Notes under the pieces: model-generated
Databases searched by the model: none
What the model saw: only the letters and a program-made list of their open reading frames with translations
What the model was told of the DNA's origin: nothing
Translations under genes and position numbers: made by a program
From: DATFVA01 sp963811905
GTDB taxonomy: Bacteria > Bacteroidota > Ignavibacteria > Ignavibacteriales > Ignavibacteriaceae
Length of the DNA stretch: 64,000 bases
NCBI GenBank assembly: GCA_963811905.1
Contig: CAWETK010000024.1
Coordinates: forward strand, 1 to 64,000
Reading direction: 5' to 3'
Part shown: positions 1-9,072 of the stretch, one piece after another
Numbering within the stretch: position 1 is the first letter of the stretch
Layout of the letters: each line of letters starts with the position of its first letter

Positions 1-1473
1 AACTGCAAAATCCTGACTTAACCTTACGAGCTCGAATGCTGAAAGTCTGCCGTTCTTGAATTCTATCATCCCTATCCTTACCTGTTCCTGTGCGGCCTCC
101 ACACCTTCCCTGGCTGCTTTTATTCTTTCATTTCCATGGACAAGCTCCCTGTAAGCTGTTCTGACCTGCTGTTCAAGATTGCGGGCTAACTCAATATAAT
201 TCTGCTTTGCCCCATATAGTCCGGCCTCAAGCCTGTCCTCTTCACCCAGCCCGGTCCTCAGTCCGATTGGAAGCGAAATTTCCACTCCTATGCTCCAGCC
301 GGGATATTTCCTTTTAAATATTTCCGAAAGAACATCGCTGTAAGTTCCCGAATTGGATGAACGTAATGTATCGCTGCCGAAAAAAACGTCCTGCGAAGTC
401 CCGCCTAGTGCATTGCTTGAAATCGAAGCAACAAAATCAACACTGGGAAGCGCCTGCCAGGAGGCAGCCCCGGCTAAAGATTTCATGATCTCCACCTGTT
501 TTCCGGCAGCCTGCAGATCAAGATTATTATCTAATGTATGCTGAACAAGATCCTCAATAGATGCATCGGCAAATTCATCAGGAGGATTATCCGTAGTTAT
601 GAACCTGGTAAGATCACTGCCGGGACGCTTTCCAATTAAAACTGCAAACTGGTCAGACTGTGTATCGAGCTGTTCTTCTCTGTCAATCATTAATAGTTTT
701 TGTTCCGCACGAAAAGTCTGTGCATTTGCTACCTGGCTAGGACCTATCAGTCCTGCCTTCGCTCTCAGCTGCGCTTCTTCAAGCAGTGACTCTGCGCGTT
801 CAAGTGTAAGCTTCTGTACGGCATAATCCCGTTCCGCCGCATACAGATTCCAGTACGCCTGCTCTACCGAAGAGTTAAGTATCAGGGCTTCCTGGTCGTA
901 TCCCGCTTTATATGATTCAGCTTCCAGTTCAGCCTGGTTCAGTCCTTTTTGAGCAGAAGCAGTAAATCCCTCTAAAAGCGGCTGGCGCAATGATACAGAA
1001 CCGACTGCATCGTATTCAGGATTCAGAAAAGCAAACTGGGAATTCGACTTCAGACGGGTTGAATTAAGCGAAAGCTCAAGTTTTGTCCCGATCGGCAGAT
1101 CAAGACGCAGCCCTGTAGAAAAATTTGTCTCCTGCGTTGCAAGCACAGAAGCGCCTGAGAAGAAAGAGGCCGCCGGAGCCTTCTGATCGCTGTAGTTCAG
1201 ATTCAGAAAAAATACGGGGTCGAATTTTCCTCTTTCCCTCCGCAGGGAGCCCAGGGAACCCATATACATTGCTTCAGCCTGTTTATACGATGTTGAATTC
1301 TCTTTTCCGTATTCCTTGGCCTGGTCGAGTGTCAGTTTCTCACCCTGCAGATTCTCCAGTATAATCTGAAGCGCGCTGTCGGGATTTACAATATCCTGGC
1401 CTTGACTGACCGGAATACAATTAAGCGTTAAAAGAAAAATTATAAATATTAATATCCTGGAAGAGTAGGGCAT
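1..1473 (-). CDS. TolC-family outer membrane efflux protein (3' end outside window)
   Basis: The minus strand is open from an ATG at 1473 to the window edge (491 codons, no stop), so the C-terminus is missing. The protein starts with a hydrophobic export signal (about residues 5-24, ending near SQGQ). It continues as the long amphipathic, Ala/Glu/Gln-rich helical repeats of the TolC/OEP family, for example segments around 'LNQAELEAESYKAGYDQEAL' and a second equivalent block near the end. Family members form the trimeric outer-membrane duct of tripartite efflux or type I secretion pumps. The matching membrane-fusion and inner-membrane pump genes would be expected downstream on this strand, beyond position 1. 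No cargo can be inferred. Confidence 0.88.
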   Translation of the reverse strand, partial: MPYSSRILIFIIFLLTLNCIPVSQGQDIVNPDSALQIILENLQGEKLTLDQAKEYGKENSTSYKQAEAMYMGSLGSLRRERGKFDPVFFLNLNYSDQKAPAASFFSGASVLATQETNFSTGLRLDLPIGTKLELSLNSTRLKSNSQFAFLNPEYDAVGSVSLRQPLLEGFTASAQKGLNQAELEAESYKAGYDQEALILNSSVEQAYWNLYAAERDYAVQKLTLERAESLLEEAQLRAKAGLIGPSQVANAQTFRAEQKLLMIDREEQLDTQSDQFAVLIGKRPGSDLTRFITTDNPPDEFADASIEDLVQHTLDNNLDLQAAGKQVEIMKSLAGAASWQALPSVDFVASISSNALGGTSQDVFFGSDTLRSSNSGTYSDVLSEIFKRKYPGWSIGVEISLPIGLRTGLGEEDRLEAGLYGAKQNYIELARNLEQQVRTAYRELVHGNERIKAAREGVEAAQEQVRIGMIEFKNGRLSAFELVRLSQDFAV

Positions 1474-1633
1474 ACCAATCCTTTTGTCCTATTATTAAAT
1501 AGTCAGCAAACATTGTTATTATTTTTTTCTCGATAGATCCAGCGTAAACATAAAACCAATTTATGGAACGTAAAAGGTGTGATTCCGTCATCTTAAGGGG
1601 CTATTTGCGACAACTTCATCCGCACCCCGTACT

Positions 1634-1717
1634 TCGAAACGCTATTTCGCTTGTCATACTGTAAAGCGAAACGCTGTTTCGCTCATCATAATGTAAAGCA
1701 AAACGCCTTTTCGCTCG
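1634..1717. repeat. Cluster of three REP-like palindromes
   Basis: Three successive short palindromes lie at 1634-1651, 1664-1684 and 1695-1716. The middle one reads AGCGAAAC-GCT-GTTTCGCT, an 8-bp perfect inverted repeat with a 3-base loop; the others are imperfect versions. The same sequence recurs at 61941-62028. The layout (extragenic, clustered, palindromic) resembles repetitive extragenic palindromes. Confidence 0.75.
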
Positions 1718-1948
1718 GTTCTGTATAATATCTGCTTTGGGGAATTCAGGCCGCTAATATAAAAAAATAAACTTAAATGCCTGTTATTTAATTATTAATT
1801 CTGATGAGCGGATCATTCGCCTCAAAAAGTCATACAATCTTCCAACTGTACAACTTCATTACGCACTTCCCCTTCACTGTTCCTATTTCAACTATCTTGC
1901 CCTGCTTTGCCTCACTCCGTAATTTCTTAGCCCAAAAAATCCATACAA

Positions 1949-2009
1949 CATAGCGTAGGTTTAGCCCATAATCTTCACGTCTGCGGGCTTTTTTTGGGTT
2001 CGGCTATAC
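1949..2009 (-). repeat. 61-bp dispersed repeat, copy 1 (terminator-like)
   Basis: This 61-bp segment matches 53008-53068 over its whole length without gaps, from 'catagcgtaggttta' to 'ggctatac'. Inside it a GCCC/GGGC arm pair is followed on the plus strand by a run of seven T. In the other copy the arm is TCCC/GGGA, so one base pair has changed on both sides. That suggests a conserved hairpin. Strand of function is not certain. Confidence 0.6.
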
Positions 2010-2116
2010 AAAATATATCCAATTCTTAATTTCCGCTGCCTGTCCAATTTTCCTAAGCTCATTTGTTATTGAAGTGTAGATAATAAAAAATAAACAAGAA
2101 ATCAGGAGTTCTAAAA

Positions 2117-2584
2117 ATGAAACAGAGAATAAATTTCATGGAAAAAGGCAAAGAAGCAATGAAAGCTATGTATCCGCTGGGAGTATACCTGGCAAAATCG
2201 CGGATCGAACAAAAATTGCTTTATCTGTTAGAGTACAGAATCTCGCAGATAAATGGATGTGCTTATTGTCTCGATATGCATTCAAAAGATTTGCGTGCAG
2301 AGGGAGAAAGCGAGCAGCGTCTTTATGTTATGGATGCCTGGAGAGAAACCCCGTTTTTTTCGGAACGCGAACGGGCAGCGCTCTCCTGGGCTGAAGCCGT
2401 TAATAATTGCGAAGTGCCTGACAGTGTATTTGAGGAAGCCCGAAAGCAGTTTACTGAGGAAGAACTGGTAGATCTGACCATAGCGGTTAATGCCATAAAC
2501 AGTTATAACCGGATAAATATTGCATTTAAGCCTGTTGTCGGTACTTATAAGGTTGGACAATTTGCTCCAATAAACAATAATTAA
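2117..2584 (+). CDS. AhpD-like / carboxymuconolactone decarboxylase family protein
   Basis: A 155-residue protein of the AhpD/CMD fold. The redox motif CAYC (Cys48, Cys51) is followed by a His at 55, as in alkylhydroperoxidase-like peroxidase partners, within the typical block 'RISQINGCAYCLDMHSKDLR'. An AGGAG Shine-Dalgarno precedes the ATG. Members of this subfamily usually reduce peroxides or act as thiol-disulfide proteins, but the substrate cannot be told. A paralogue with CAHC lies at 20275-20733. The gene stands alone after a long spacer. Confidence 0.88.
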   Translation: MKQRINFMEKGKEAMKAMYPLGVYLAKSRIEQKLLYLLEYRISQINGCAYCLDMHSKDLRAEGESEQRLYVMDAWRETPFFSERERAALSWAEAVNNCEVPDSVFEEARKQFTEEELVDLTIAVNAINSYNRINIAFKPVVGTYKVGQFAPINNN

Positions 2585-2669
2585 ATTCAATTTAAACTAC
2601 TGCCGGAATAAATTAATAATGAAAATTAAATTATTCAGCTGAGTATAGATAAATGAATAGAGGTATGAA

Positions 2670-2885
2670 ATGGAGATGTTAATTTTAAAGACAGATATAA
2701 ACTCAAGGTATGATTTCAGTACAGTCAAGAACAGGCTGGACGGCAGCTACAGGATAAATGAGTGTACTATAGATCTTGAAGATAAAGATAAGGTTGTCAG
2801 GATAATTGGTGATAATATTGAAATAAATGATGTGGTAGGCAGAATTAAGAGCTTCGGATTTCTTTGTGAAGAATTGCCGGATTAA
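2670..2885 (+). CDS. Small HMA-like protein lacking the metal-binding cysteines
   Basis: A 71-residue protein whose pattern (short strand, helix with 'FSTVKNRLDG', strand 'INECTIDLEDKDKVVRIIG', helix 'INDVVGRIKSFGF') matches the beta-alpha-beta-beta-alpha-beta fold of heavy-metal-associated domains. The usual CXXC in the first loop is absent; only one Cys is present near the C-terminus. It is therefore unlikely to carry copper in the normal way. Similar Cys-less small proteins occur in Bacteroidota, with no known role. The fold call is inferred from pattern only. It follows the AhpD-like gene after 85 bp. Confidence 0.55.
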   Translation: MEMLILKTDINSRYDFSTVKNRLDGSYRINECTIDLEDKDKVVRIIGDNIEINDVVGRIKSFGFLCEELPD

Positions 2886-3153
2886 AAATAATATTCTGCC
2901 ATGTCCAATTATCAGAATTTCACTTGTTATACTTGTGTAGTGCAGTGAACAATACAAATTCTTGCAGGGTCTGCCACGGGAGAAATTGTTACCAACGTCA
3001 CAGAATATATGGCGGCAGGCCAATTTTTTGAAGAATTCCGGGCCCAAGCTGCCGGGAAATAAATAATTGAGTTAACTTTGGCAAAATTCTCCCGCAAGCG
3101 CTTTTTTAGAAATTTAGTTCATAATTAAACGTGATCAAAAATAAAAGGAGAAA

Positions 3154-3507
3154 ATGATGAAAGAATTCCTCTTAATATTCAGAAATGACTTTAAGAATGT
3201 GCCCGCGTCTTCACCGGAAGAAATGCAGGCAACCACAAAAAAATGGATGGACTGGATAGGCGGCATTGCAGCACAAAATAAATTATTCGACAGAGGCAAC
3301 CGCCTGGCTTCCTCCGGTAAAGTTGTAAAACCGAACAATGTAATTACTGATGGTCCTTATTCCGAAATCAAAGAATCAGTCGGCGGTTATTCCATTATCG
3401 GGGCCGCTTCATATGAGGATGCCGTTGAAATCGCTAAAGGATGTCCAGTCTTGAAGCTTGGCGGAAATGTTGAGGTAAGAGAAATCGATCAGCTGGAAAT
3501 TGAATAA
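3154..3507 (+). CDS. YCII-related (DGPF) domain protein
   Basis: A 117-residue protein of the YCII family. The recognisable block is 'ITDGPYSEIKESVGGYSII', the DGPF/DGPY signature, followed by 'GCPVLKLGGNVEVREI' near the C-terminus. A strong AAAAGGAG site lies just before the ATG. It sits 31 bp upstream of an ECF42-type sigma factor. In that sigma group a DGPF gene is the standard partner and likely target or modulator, so the two are probably co-transcribed. The biochemical activity of the family is unknown. Confidence 0.87.
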   Translation: MMKEFLLIFRNDFKNVPASSPEEMQATTKKWMDWIGGIAAQNKLFDRGNRLASSGKVVKPNNVITDGPYSEIKESVGGYSIIGAASYEDAVEIAKGCPVLKLGGNVEVREIDQLEIE

Positions 3508-3538
3508 TTTTTTTAGATATATCCATTAGCTTTTTTGC

Positions 3539-4777
3539 ATGACAGAACAAGAGTTAATACCTGGCTTATTCAGAACAGAATACAGGAAAATTGTCTCCGT
3601 ACTTTGCAGACGGTTTGGATTCGAACAGATGGAAATAGCAGAAGACATTGCCGCAGATACTTTTTTAACTGCATCGGAGACATGGGGACTTAAGGGAGTT
3701 CCGCCGAATCCTGCTGCATGGCTTTACACAGTAGCAAAGAACAAAGCAAAAAATTATTTGCATCGCACTTCTACATTTGAAGACAAAATCGCACCTGAAT
3801 TGAAAAATGATTTACCCGGATCATATGTGAATGAACTGGATCTTTCTCCGCAGAATATTAACGACAGTCAGCTCCGGATGATGTTTGCAGTCTGTCATCC
3901 TTCCATTTCGCCCGAAGCGCAAATAGGGCTGTCTCTCAGGATCCTTTGCGGATTCGGCATAGAAGAAATTGCGGATGCATTCCTGACAAACAAAGAAACG
4001 ATTAATAAAAGACTGTTCAGAGCAAAGGAAAAACTGCGGCAGGAAAAAGTTAATATTGAACTTCCAGGTCCGGCAGAGATTGAAAACCGGTTGGAGATTG
4101 TTTTGAGAACAATCTACCTGCTGTTTAATGAAGGATATTACTCGGTAAGTCAGAATAAAACTCTCCGGAAGGATTTTTGCCTCGATGCAATGCGGCTCTG
4201 CTATATGCTGATCGAAAATAAATACACGAACAAGCCCCAGGTAAATGCATTATTATCACTTATGTGCTTCCATGCCTCCAGGTTCGATGCACGCTTTGAT
4301 AAAAATGGGACACTGATATTGTACGATGAGCAGAGGACGGCTTTATGGGATTCGGATTTAATAGGCAAAGGAGAATATTTTCTAAATTGTTCAGCAGCAG
4401 GCAGTAAGATATCGAAGTACCACCTGGAGGCTGCCATTGCGTTCTGGCATACAAAAAAGACAGACACCGAGGATAAATGGGAAAACATTCTTCAGCTATA
4501 CAACCAGCTGCTTCAGATAGAATATTCGCCTATGGCAGCACTGAACAGAACATTTGCACTTTCCAGGGCGCGCGGAAAGGAAGAAGCAATCATCGAAGCT
4601 GAAAAATTAAAATTGACGGATAATCATTTTTATTTTGCATTGCTTGGAGAACTATACACTGATATAAATGACGAAAAGGCAACACAGCATTTTCAAAAAG
4701 CCCTTGAACTCGCAAAGACCCAAACTGAAAAACAGAGTATAGCGATGAAAATTAATCGGATAAATCAGCAAACGTGA
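3539..4777 (+). CDS. ECF42-type RNA polymerase sigma factor with C-terminal extension
   Basis: A 412-residue sigma-70 family protein. Region 2 covers about residues 10-80 ('AEDIAADTFLTASETW', 'NPAAWLYTVAKNKAKNYL') and region 4 about 110-170 ('IEEIADAFLTNKETINKRLFRAKEKL'). A long C-terminal extension (about 190-412) with TPR-like helices contains 'YDEQRTALWDSDLIGKGE' and 'LEAAIAFWHTKK', the signature of the ECF42 group (DUF6596). No anti-sigma gene is adjacent, as is usual for this group, where the extension is thought to control activity. The linked YCII gene supports the assignment. It overlaps the methyltransferase by 4 nt. Confidence 0.92.
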   Translation: MTEQELIPGLFRTEYRKIVSVLCRRFGFEQMEIAEDIAADTFLTASETWGLKGVPPNPAAWLYTVAKNKAKNYLHRTSTFEDKIAPELKNDLPGSYVNELDLSPQNINDSQLRMMFAVCHPSISPEAQIGLSLRILCGFGIEEIADAFLTNKETINKRLFRAKEKLRQEKVNIELPGPAEIENRLEIVLRTIYLLFNEGYYSVSQNKTLRKDFCLDAMRLCYMLIENKYTNKPQVNALLSLMCFHASRFDARFDKNGTLILYDEQRTALWDSDLIGKGEYFLNCSAAGSKISKYHLEAAIAFWHTKKTDTEDKWENILQLYNQLLQIEYSPMAALNRTFALSRARGKEEAIIEAEKLKLTDNHFYFALLGELYTDINDEKATQHFQKALELAKTQTEKQSIAMKINRINQQT

Positions 4778-5565
4778 GCAGCGGTATGAGGATCAAAGAC
4801 CCTGCATATAATTATGAGAACCCGGAACACGAATATTCCGCGGTAAGAAAGGCTGATCCGCGAATCGCTGCGTACGTCCACGCCGGACTGCGCGGTATGA
4901 GTACGGTCATAAATATCGGGGCCGGGACCGGTTCCTATGAGCCGGATGATAAATATGTTATTGCAGTAGAACCTTCAGAGAATATGAGAAAAAAAAGACT
5001 GGAATCAGGTCGTCATCCGGCAGTCAGCGCAAGAGCCGAATCACTCCCTTTTGACAGCAAAAGTTTCGATGCATCACTTACAATTCTGACCATTCACCAT
5101 TGGCAGGATTTAGAAAGCGGACTCAGGGAACTCAAACGGGTTGCCGCAAAGCGCATAGTGATATTAACCTACGATCCGGCGAAACTCGGGGTATTCTGGA
5201 ATGCCGAATATTTCCCTATGGTAGTCGAGGCAGAAAAAAACAGATACCCGGAATTATCGAAATTAGAATCTATAATCGGAATAAAACCCGAAATAAGAAA
5301 TATTAAAATACCATTTGATTGTACCGACGGATTCCAGGAAGCATTTTACGGAAGACCTGAAAAATTTCTGAAAAAGAAAGTACGTAAGTCGCAATCCGCC
5401 TGGAGCTTTATTTCAGAAGAACTCGAAGAACAATATACGGATCGCCTTCGAACAGAATTACTTAACGGTGAATGGGATAAGAAATATGGATTTCATCGAA
5501 AAATGAAAGAATTTGAAGGGGCGTACAAAATGCTGGAGTTCGACCTGACAGGCAGTCAAAGATAA
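4774..5565 (+). CDS. Class I SAM-dependent methyltransferase
   Basis: A 263-residue methyltransferase of the UbiE/type 11 kind. The glycine-rich SAM loop 'VINIGAGTGSYE' (motif I), 'VIAVEPSENMRKKR' (motif II) and 'AESLPFDSKSFDASLTILTIHHW' (motif III) are clear within the first 120 residues. The GTG start overlaps the sigma-factor stop as GTGA, suggesting translational coupling; an ATG at 4786 is the alternative. The substrate is unknown. It is the third gene of the YCII-sigma-methyltransferase operon. Confidence 0.88.
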   Translation: MSSGMRIKDPAYNYENPEHEYSAVRKADPRIAAYVHAGLRGMSTVINIGAGTGSYEPDDKYVIAVEPSENMRKKRLESGRHPAVSARAESLPFDSKSFDASLTILTIHHWQDLESGLRELKRVAAKRIVILTYDPAKLGVFWNAEYFPMVVEAEKNRYPELSKLESIIGIKPEIRNIKIPFDCTDGFQEAFYGRPEKFLKKKVRKSQSAWSFISEELEEQYTDRLRTELLNGEWDKKYGFHRKMKEFEGAYKMLEFDLTGSQR

Positions 5566-5783
5566 ATCAGCCTCCATCAGCTTAGGCTCAACGAACTGAC
5601 TTTTCATTCTTGTGATCATAACAACTCTTTCGTCACATTCCTTCGTGTCCAATTCTTGAAATCCCGTTTGTTGCTAATGTGAAAACAAGTCATTAAAGAT
5701 GTTATCAATCAGCTAAATACACGGATCAGACTTCGTTACTGATCATATATATTAAAAAAATTAAATTATCAAAGGAAAAAAGA

Positions 5784-6335
5784 ATGTTATACAGTATATC
5801 TTTATTTCTGCATATCACAGGGGCTTTGATCCTGTTTGCCGGCTTAGGTATAGAACTTGTCAGTCTTCTAAACCTTAAAAGTTCCAATAAACAAATATTG
5901 ATTCCCAAAATATTAAAAATGAACAAATTGAATATGGCAGCCATGGCCTTAATAATTCTGCCTGGAATCCATATGATGCTTGAAGTTTGGGGGTTTAATT
6001 CATGGATTATTATGGCATTTATCGGAATAATTATTAATTCGGTACTCTTTGGAAATGTTACAAGAAGCAGGTTAATATTTCATCTGAAATCATCAGAAAA
6101 AGAGGAAAATAATATATCCTCCGGAAAAAGTATCCCCCTTAATGATCCCGTTCTCTGGGTATCCTTAGATATAAGAATGGCAATTATAATAGGAATAATA
6201 TTTTTAATGACGATAAAACCAGGGCTGCTATTATCAGTAGTCAGTATCATTTCCTCAATTATTATAGGATTAGTATTAACACTTGTTAATAAAAAAACTA
6301 AAATTTCAAGAGTATATCAGGTAAACAATAATTAA
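5784..6335 (+). CDS. Small integral membrane protein, function unknown
   Basis: A 183-residue protein with about four membrane-spanning segments (near residues 5-28, 50-68, 73-92 and 132-175). The first starts 'MLYSISLFLHITGALILFAG'; a His in the first helix and another at 'GIHMM' recall DUF2269-like membrane proteins, but the match is weak. An AAAGGAAAAAAG site precedes the ATG. It appears monocistronic. No function is proposed. Confidence 0.75.
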   Translation: MLYSISLFLHITGALILFAGLGIELVSLLNLKSSNKQILIPKILKMNKLNMAAMALIILPGIHMMLEVWGFNSWIIMAFIGIIINSVLFGNVTRSRLIFHLKSSEKEENNISSGKSIPLNDPVLWVSLDIRMAIIIGIIFLMTIKPGLLLSVVSIISSIIIGLVLTLVNKKTKISRVYQVNNN

Positions 6336-6452
6336 AAAAATTAACAATATATAAGATGTTCCAATTGACAAAAGGAATTATACCAGATATGAAGAGAAGA
6401 ATAGTTTAAAATATCTGATGCAGTAATATCACTTAACTTATAGGTTCGGGAA

Positions 6453-6917
6453 ATGAAACGACAAATAAAAAATGACGGAAAAAATTTGAATGCGCAAAAT
6501 GCGATTGATGAAGCTAATATCAGGCAGCAAATGGAGGATCATGTGAAAGCATTATGCAATATAGATCTGAAGGGTGTGATGTCAATTTACGATCCACATA
6601 TTGTATCTTTCGATGTCGAGGGGACGTATGCGGGAGTAGAGGAGAAGAGGAAAGCGTGGACAAAAATCTTTTCAATGATAGAGCCTCCTTTGAGATATGA
6701 GATGCGGGACCTCAGTATCACTGCAGGCGATGGTATTGCATTTGGCTCCAGCTACAACAGGCTGCGTGGAAAGTTGAAGAACGGGCAGCAGATCGATTCC
6801 CGTGTTCGCTACACGGCATGTTTTCGGAAATACGAAGGCGGCTGGCTCATTGCACACGAGCACGTTTCAATGCCGGTCGATTTCGAAAATGGCAAAGCGG
6901 TATCTGATCCGGGATGA
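6453..6917 (+). CDS. NTF2-like / SnoaL-family protein (DUF4440-type)
   Basis: A 154-residue protein with the NTF2 cone fold pattern: N-terminal helix 'QQMEDHVKALCNIDLKGVMSIYDPHIVSFD', a loop 'GTYAGVEEKRKAW', then long strands ending 'VRYTACFRKYEGGWLIAHEHVSMP'. These blocks are typical of ketosteroid-isomerase-like and SnoaL/YybH proteins, which bind small ligands. No catalytic role can be assigned. It stands alone in its spacer. Confidence 0.82.
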   Translation: MKRQIKNDGKNLNAQNAIDEANIRQQMEDHVKALCNIDLKGVMSIYDPHIVSFDVEGTYAGVEEKRKAWTKIFSMIEPPLRYEMRDLSITAGDGIAFGSSYNRLRGKLKNGQQIDSRVRYTACFRKYEGGWLIAHEHVSMPVDFENGKAVSDPG

Positions 6918-7037
6918 AGTATAATAGATACAATTATAAGGAGCACATAGAAAATTATATCAAAATAGTGAAGCTTACTTATGATTGATATTGGAAAAAC
7001 CAAAGAATGATCAGGGAATATTTAACCTGGACTGATA

Positions 7038-7340
7038 GGGATTTATCCATTTATTTCTACTGCCGGTAATATCATTTGGAATTGCCCAGCGATTAATTCT
7101 TCCTCCCATCATTTAATGATCATCGAAATTGTCTCAGGTGAATACAGGGCTCTTCACGCGGCTATCAATGCATCGGTTTTAAGACTCGGGAAGGCAATAG
7201 GCCCGCTTGTTATAAGAAGAATAAATGATTTAGCCGGAATCTTTCCGGTGTTCTATACAGGAAGTGCACTCGCTTTGATAGGATTTATTGTCATTAATCT
7301 GAAAAGGAAAAAATTATTAAACCCGCTTTATAATAATTGA
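7038..7340 (+). pseudogene. Remnant of an MFS transporter (C-terminal part, frameshifted)
   Basis: A 74-codon reading frame (7116-7340) encodes the end of a major-facilitator transporter: 'GEYRALHAAINASVLRLGKAIGPL' is the loop and helix seen in drug-efflux MFS proteins, followed by a final helix and a basic tail. The immediately upstream helix continues in another frame at about 7045-7110 ('LLPVISFGIAQRLILPPII'), then hits a stop. The N-terminal ten or so helices are missing. This is a decayed gene, not an expressed small protein. Confidence 0.72.
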
Positions 7341-7572
7341 TAAAAATATTGAAGAAAATCAAAATGTTATTACTTCTAAAAAATAATTTGTCCCAAAATT
7401 AAAATCTCAACTGTCATATTAATAAAAGATAAAAAGAAAAATAAACAGCTGGATTTTCTAAAGGAAAATTAAAATAAAAACAGGACTTGTTCGTTATAGA
7501 ATATAAAAGGATATCCTATATATAATAATCAATACCAGATAAAATAATGTAAAACAGATAAGGAATAATAAA

Positions 7573-8187
7573 ATGAAAAAGTTAATAAAACTTTCGTTAA
7601 TGATACTAACAATATTCGTTTTTAGTATCACATCAAATCTTGCTCAGGTGGCTCCTGAGAATAGAGTAAAAATTGAAGCCGTTTCAAGCGGACTTGCGCT
7701 GGTTGGAACAAGCTCAAAAGATACACAAGCCGGACCGTACTTCGGAGGTACTATTGCTTATGGTGCAGCCCAGGGAGTGACTCTTTTTGCGGAATCAGGA
7801 TACGGATGGACAAATTATGATAAAGTTGATAAACTTAAATTAGTTGATATCCCTGTATTCGTCGGTGCTACATATAATTTCGGTGAACTGCTTAATTCTG
7901 ATTTAGTGCAGCCTTATGCAGGTATTTCTGCCGGTGTGTTAAATCATTTATTGCAGCTTGATGGAAATACAGTTAAAACGAATCGATACGAACAAAAATC
8001 AACCAACTTTGCATTGGGAGGTATTTTAGGTATAAACTTTCAAATCAATCCTGCTTTTGCAATAAATATTCGTGGAGAATATAATCACGGACTTAAGAAA
8101 GATGGTGATCCCGGATTAGGCAGCCAGGAATTTAATTCCATTAGCTTCGGCGGCGGGGTTTCGTACGCTTTCTCTATTCCCAACTAA
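7573..8187 (+). CDS. Outer membrane beta-barrel protein (OmpA/PorT-like)
   Basis: A 204-residue protein with a signal peptide (residues 1-25, cleavage near NLAQ). Alternating strands rich in Gly, Tyr and Phe follow ('GGTIAYGAAQGVTLFAESGYGW', ending 'FGGGVSYAFSIPN'), with the terminal aromatic expected for barrel insertion. This matches the eight-stranded porin-family/PorT-like barrels of Bacteroidota. An intrinsic terminator follows directly. Its role (structural, adhesin, transport) is not visible. Confidence 0.83.
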   Translation: MKKLIKLSLMILTIFVFSITSNLAQVAPENRVKIEAVSSGLALVGTSSKDTQAGPYFGGTIAYGAAQGVTLFAESGYGWTNYDKVDKLKLVDIPVFVGATYNFGELLNSDLVQPYAGISAGVLNHLLQLDGNTVKTNRYEQKSTNFALGGILGINFQINPAFAINIRGEYNHGLKKDGDPGLGSQEFNSISFGGGVSYAFSIPN

Positions 8188-8197
8188 TGTTATCAGG

Positions 8198-8237
8198 AAA
8201 TTCTGCAGGCGATATCAAAACCTGCAGAATTTTTATT
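8198..8237 (+). terminator. Intrinsic terminator after the beta-barrel gene
   Basis: A perfect 12-bp inverted repeat (AAATTCTGCAGG at 8198-8209 and CCTGCAGAATTT at 8221-8232, 11-base loop) is followed by a T-rich stretch. It lies 10 bp after the stop codon of the barrel gene. Confidence 0.88.
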
Positions 8238-8663
8238 ATCAGAACGGACATGGCATGCTTCACATAATCGGGCGATCCTCTTACCTTCTAATACTCTGAG
8301 TTTCTTATCCTCTACATTACTTGTTTCTTGTGTCGTAACAGCAAAGCTCTTAAAAATAATGCCATTACATAATAAATTATGGCTCAAAACTTGCATATAT
8401 TAGCTTAGATAATAAAAACAGGGAGAAATGTGGAATACTCTATCAAATCAATGTAATTCTTACTTTCCGGCTGCAATAAAGACGCTAATAATCCTGCAGT
8501 TCTCCAAAAAAGGGCAATTCCGGGATTATCCCGGAAAGGCAGCCAGGATATGAAGATGAAAGCGATGACATAATTGTACAGCCTTCAGCTTCAAATATTT
8601 TCTCCTATTAATTACAGATAGAGTAGATAAACAAATTTCGCAAATTTAATAAGGGAATCGGTT

Positions 8664-9035
8664 ATGAACACAACATTATATATTTTTCTGATAATTACTA
8701 TTGGCGGAGCTTTATATTTCACATTCAGTGATAGTGCATCCGAACGAGCAGCAATACCCGAGTCAACTGAACTTCAGAGTACTCAACAGGTTTATTGGAT
8801 GACCAGGGAAGAAAATGACGGTACTGTTTTACTATTGACAACGAGAATTATTCCACAAAATAATATAAATGAATATTACGCCGAGTATACTTTAGTTAAC
8901 GGAAGGAAGATCTGCGGTCAAATAGGTATGCCTGAACCTGGCGGGACATTTCATACATCCGTTGATTTTTACAAAAGCATAAAAAGCATAATTATATACT
9001 CAGATGCAGAGTACTATAGTCAGATGAACTTATAA
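8664..9035 (+). CDS. Membrane-anchored hypothetical protein
   Basis: A 123-residue protein with one N-terminal membrane helix (about residues 4-21, 'LYIFLIITIGGALYFTF') and a soluble domain of predicted strands with no recognised motif. An AAGGGAAT site precedes the ATG. It might be a signal-anchored periplasmic protein. Nothing in the sequence gives a function. It lies 388 bp before the RecQ-PRT gene and is probably not part of that operon. Confidence 0.6.
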   Translation: MNTTLYIFLIITIGGALYFTFSDSASERAAIPESTELQSTQQVYWMTREENDGTVLLLTTRIIPQNNINEYYAEYTLVNGRKICGQIGMPEPGGTFHTSVDFYKSIKSIIIYSDAEYYSQMNL

Positions 9036-9072
9036 AATATCTTAATTTGTCTTTTCGAACATCTGACGCACG

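Noticed and set aside
2703..3047. Long minus-strand frame opposite the HMA-like gene
   Set aside because: It overlaps a better supported gene on the other strand, and its composition is unlike a protein.
8193..8396. Minus-strand reading frame with a CEACH heme-like motif
   Set aside because: It overlaps the intrinsic terminator of the barrel gene, has no ribosome site or signal peptide, and the rest of a cytochrome is missing. A short decayed fragment is possible, but no gene call is made.
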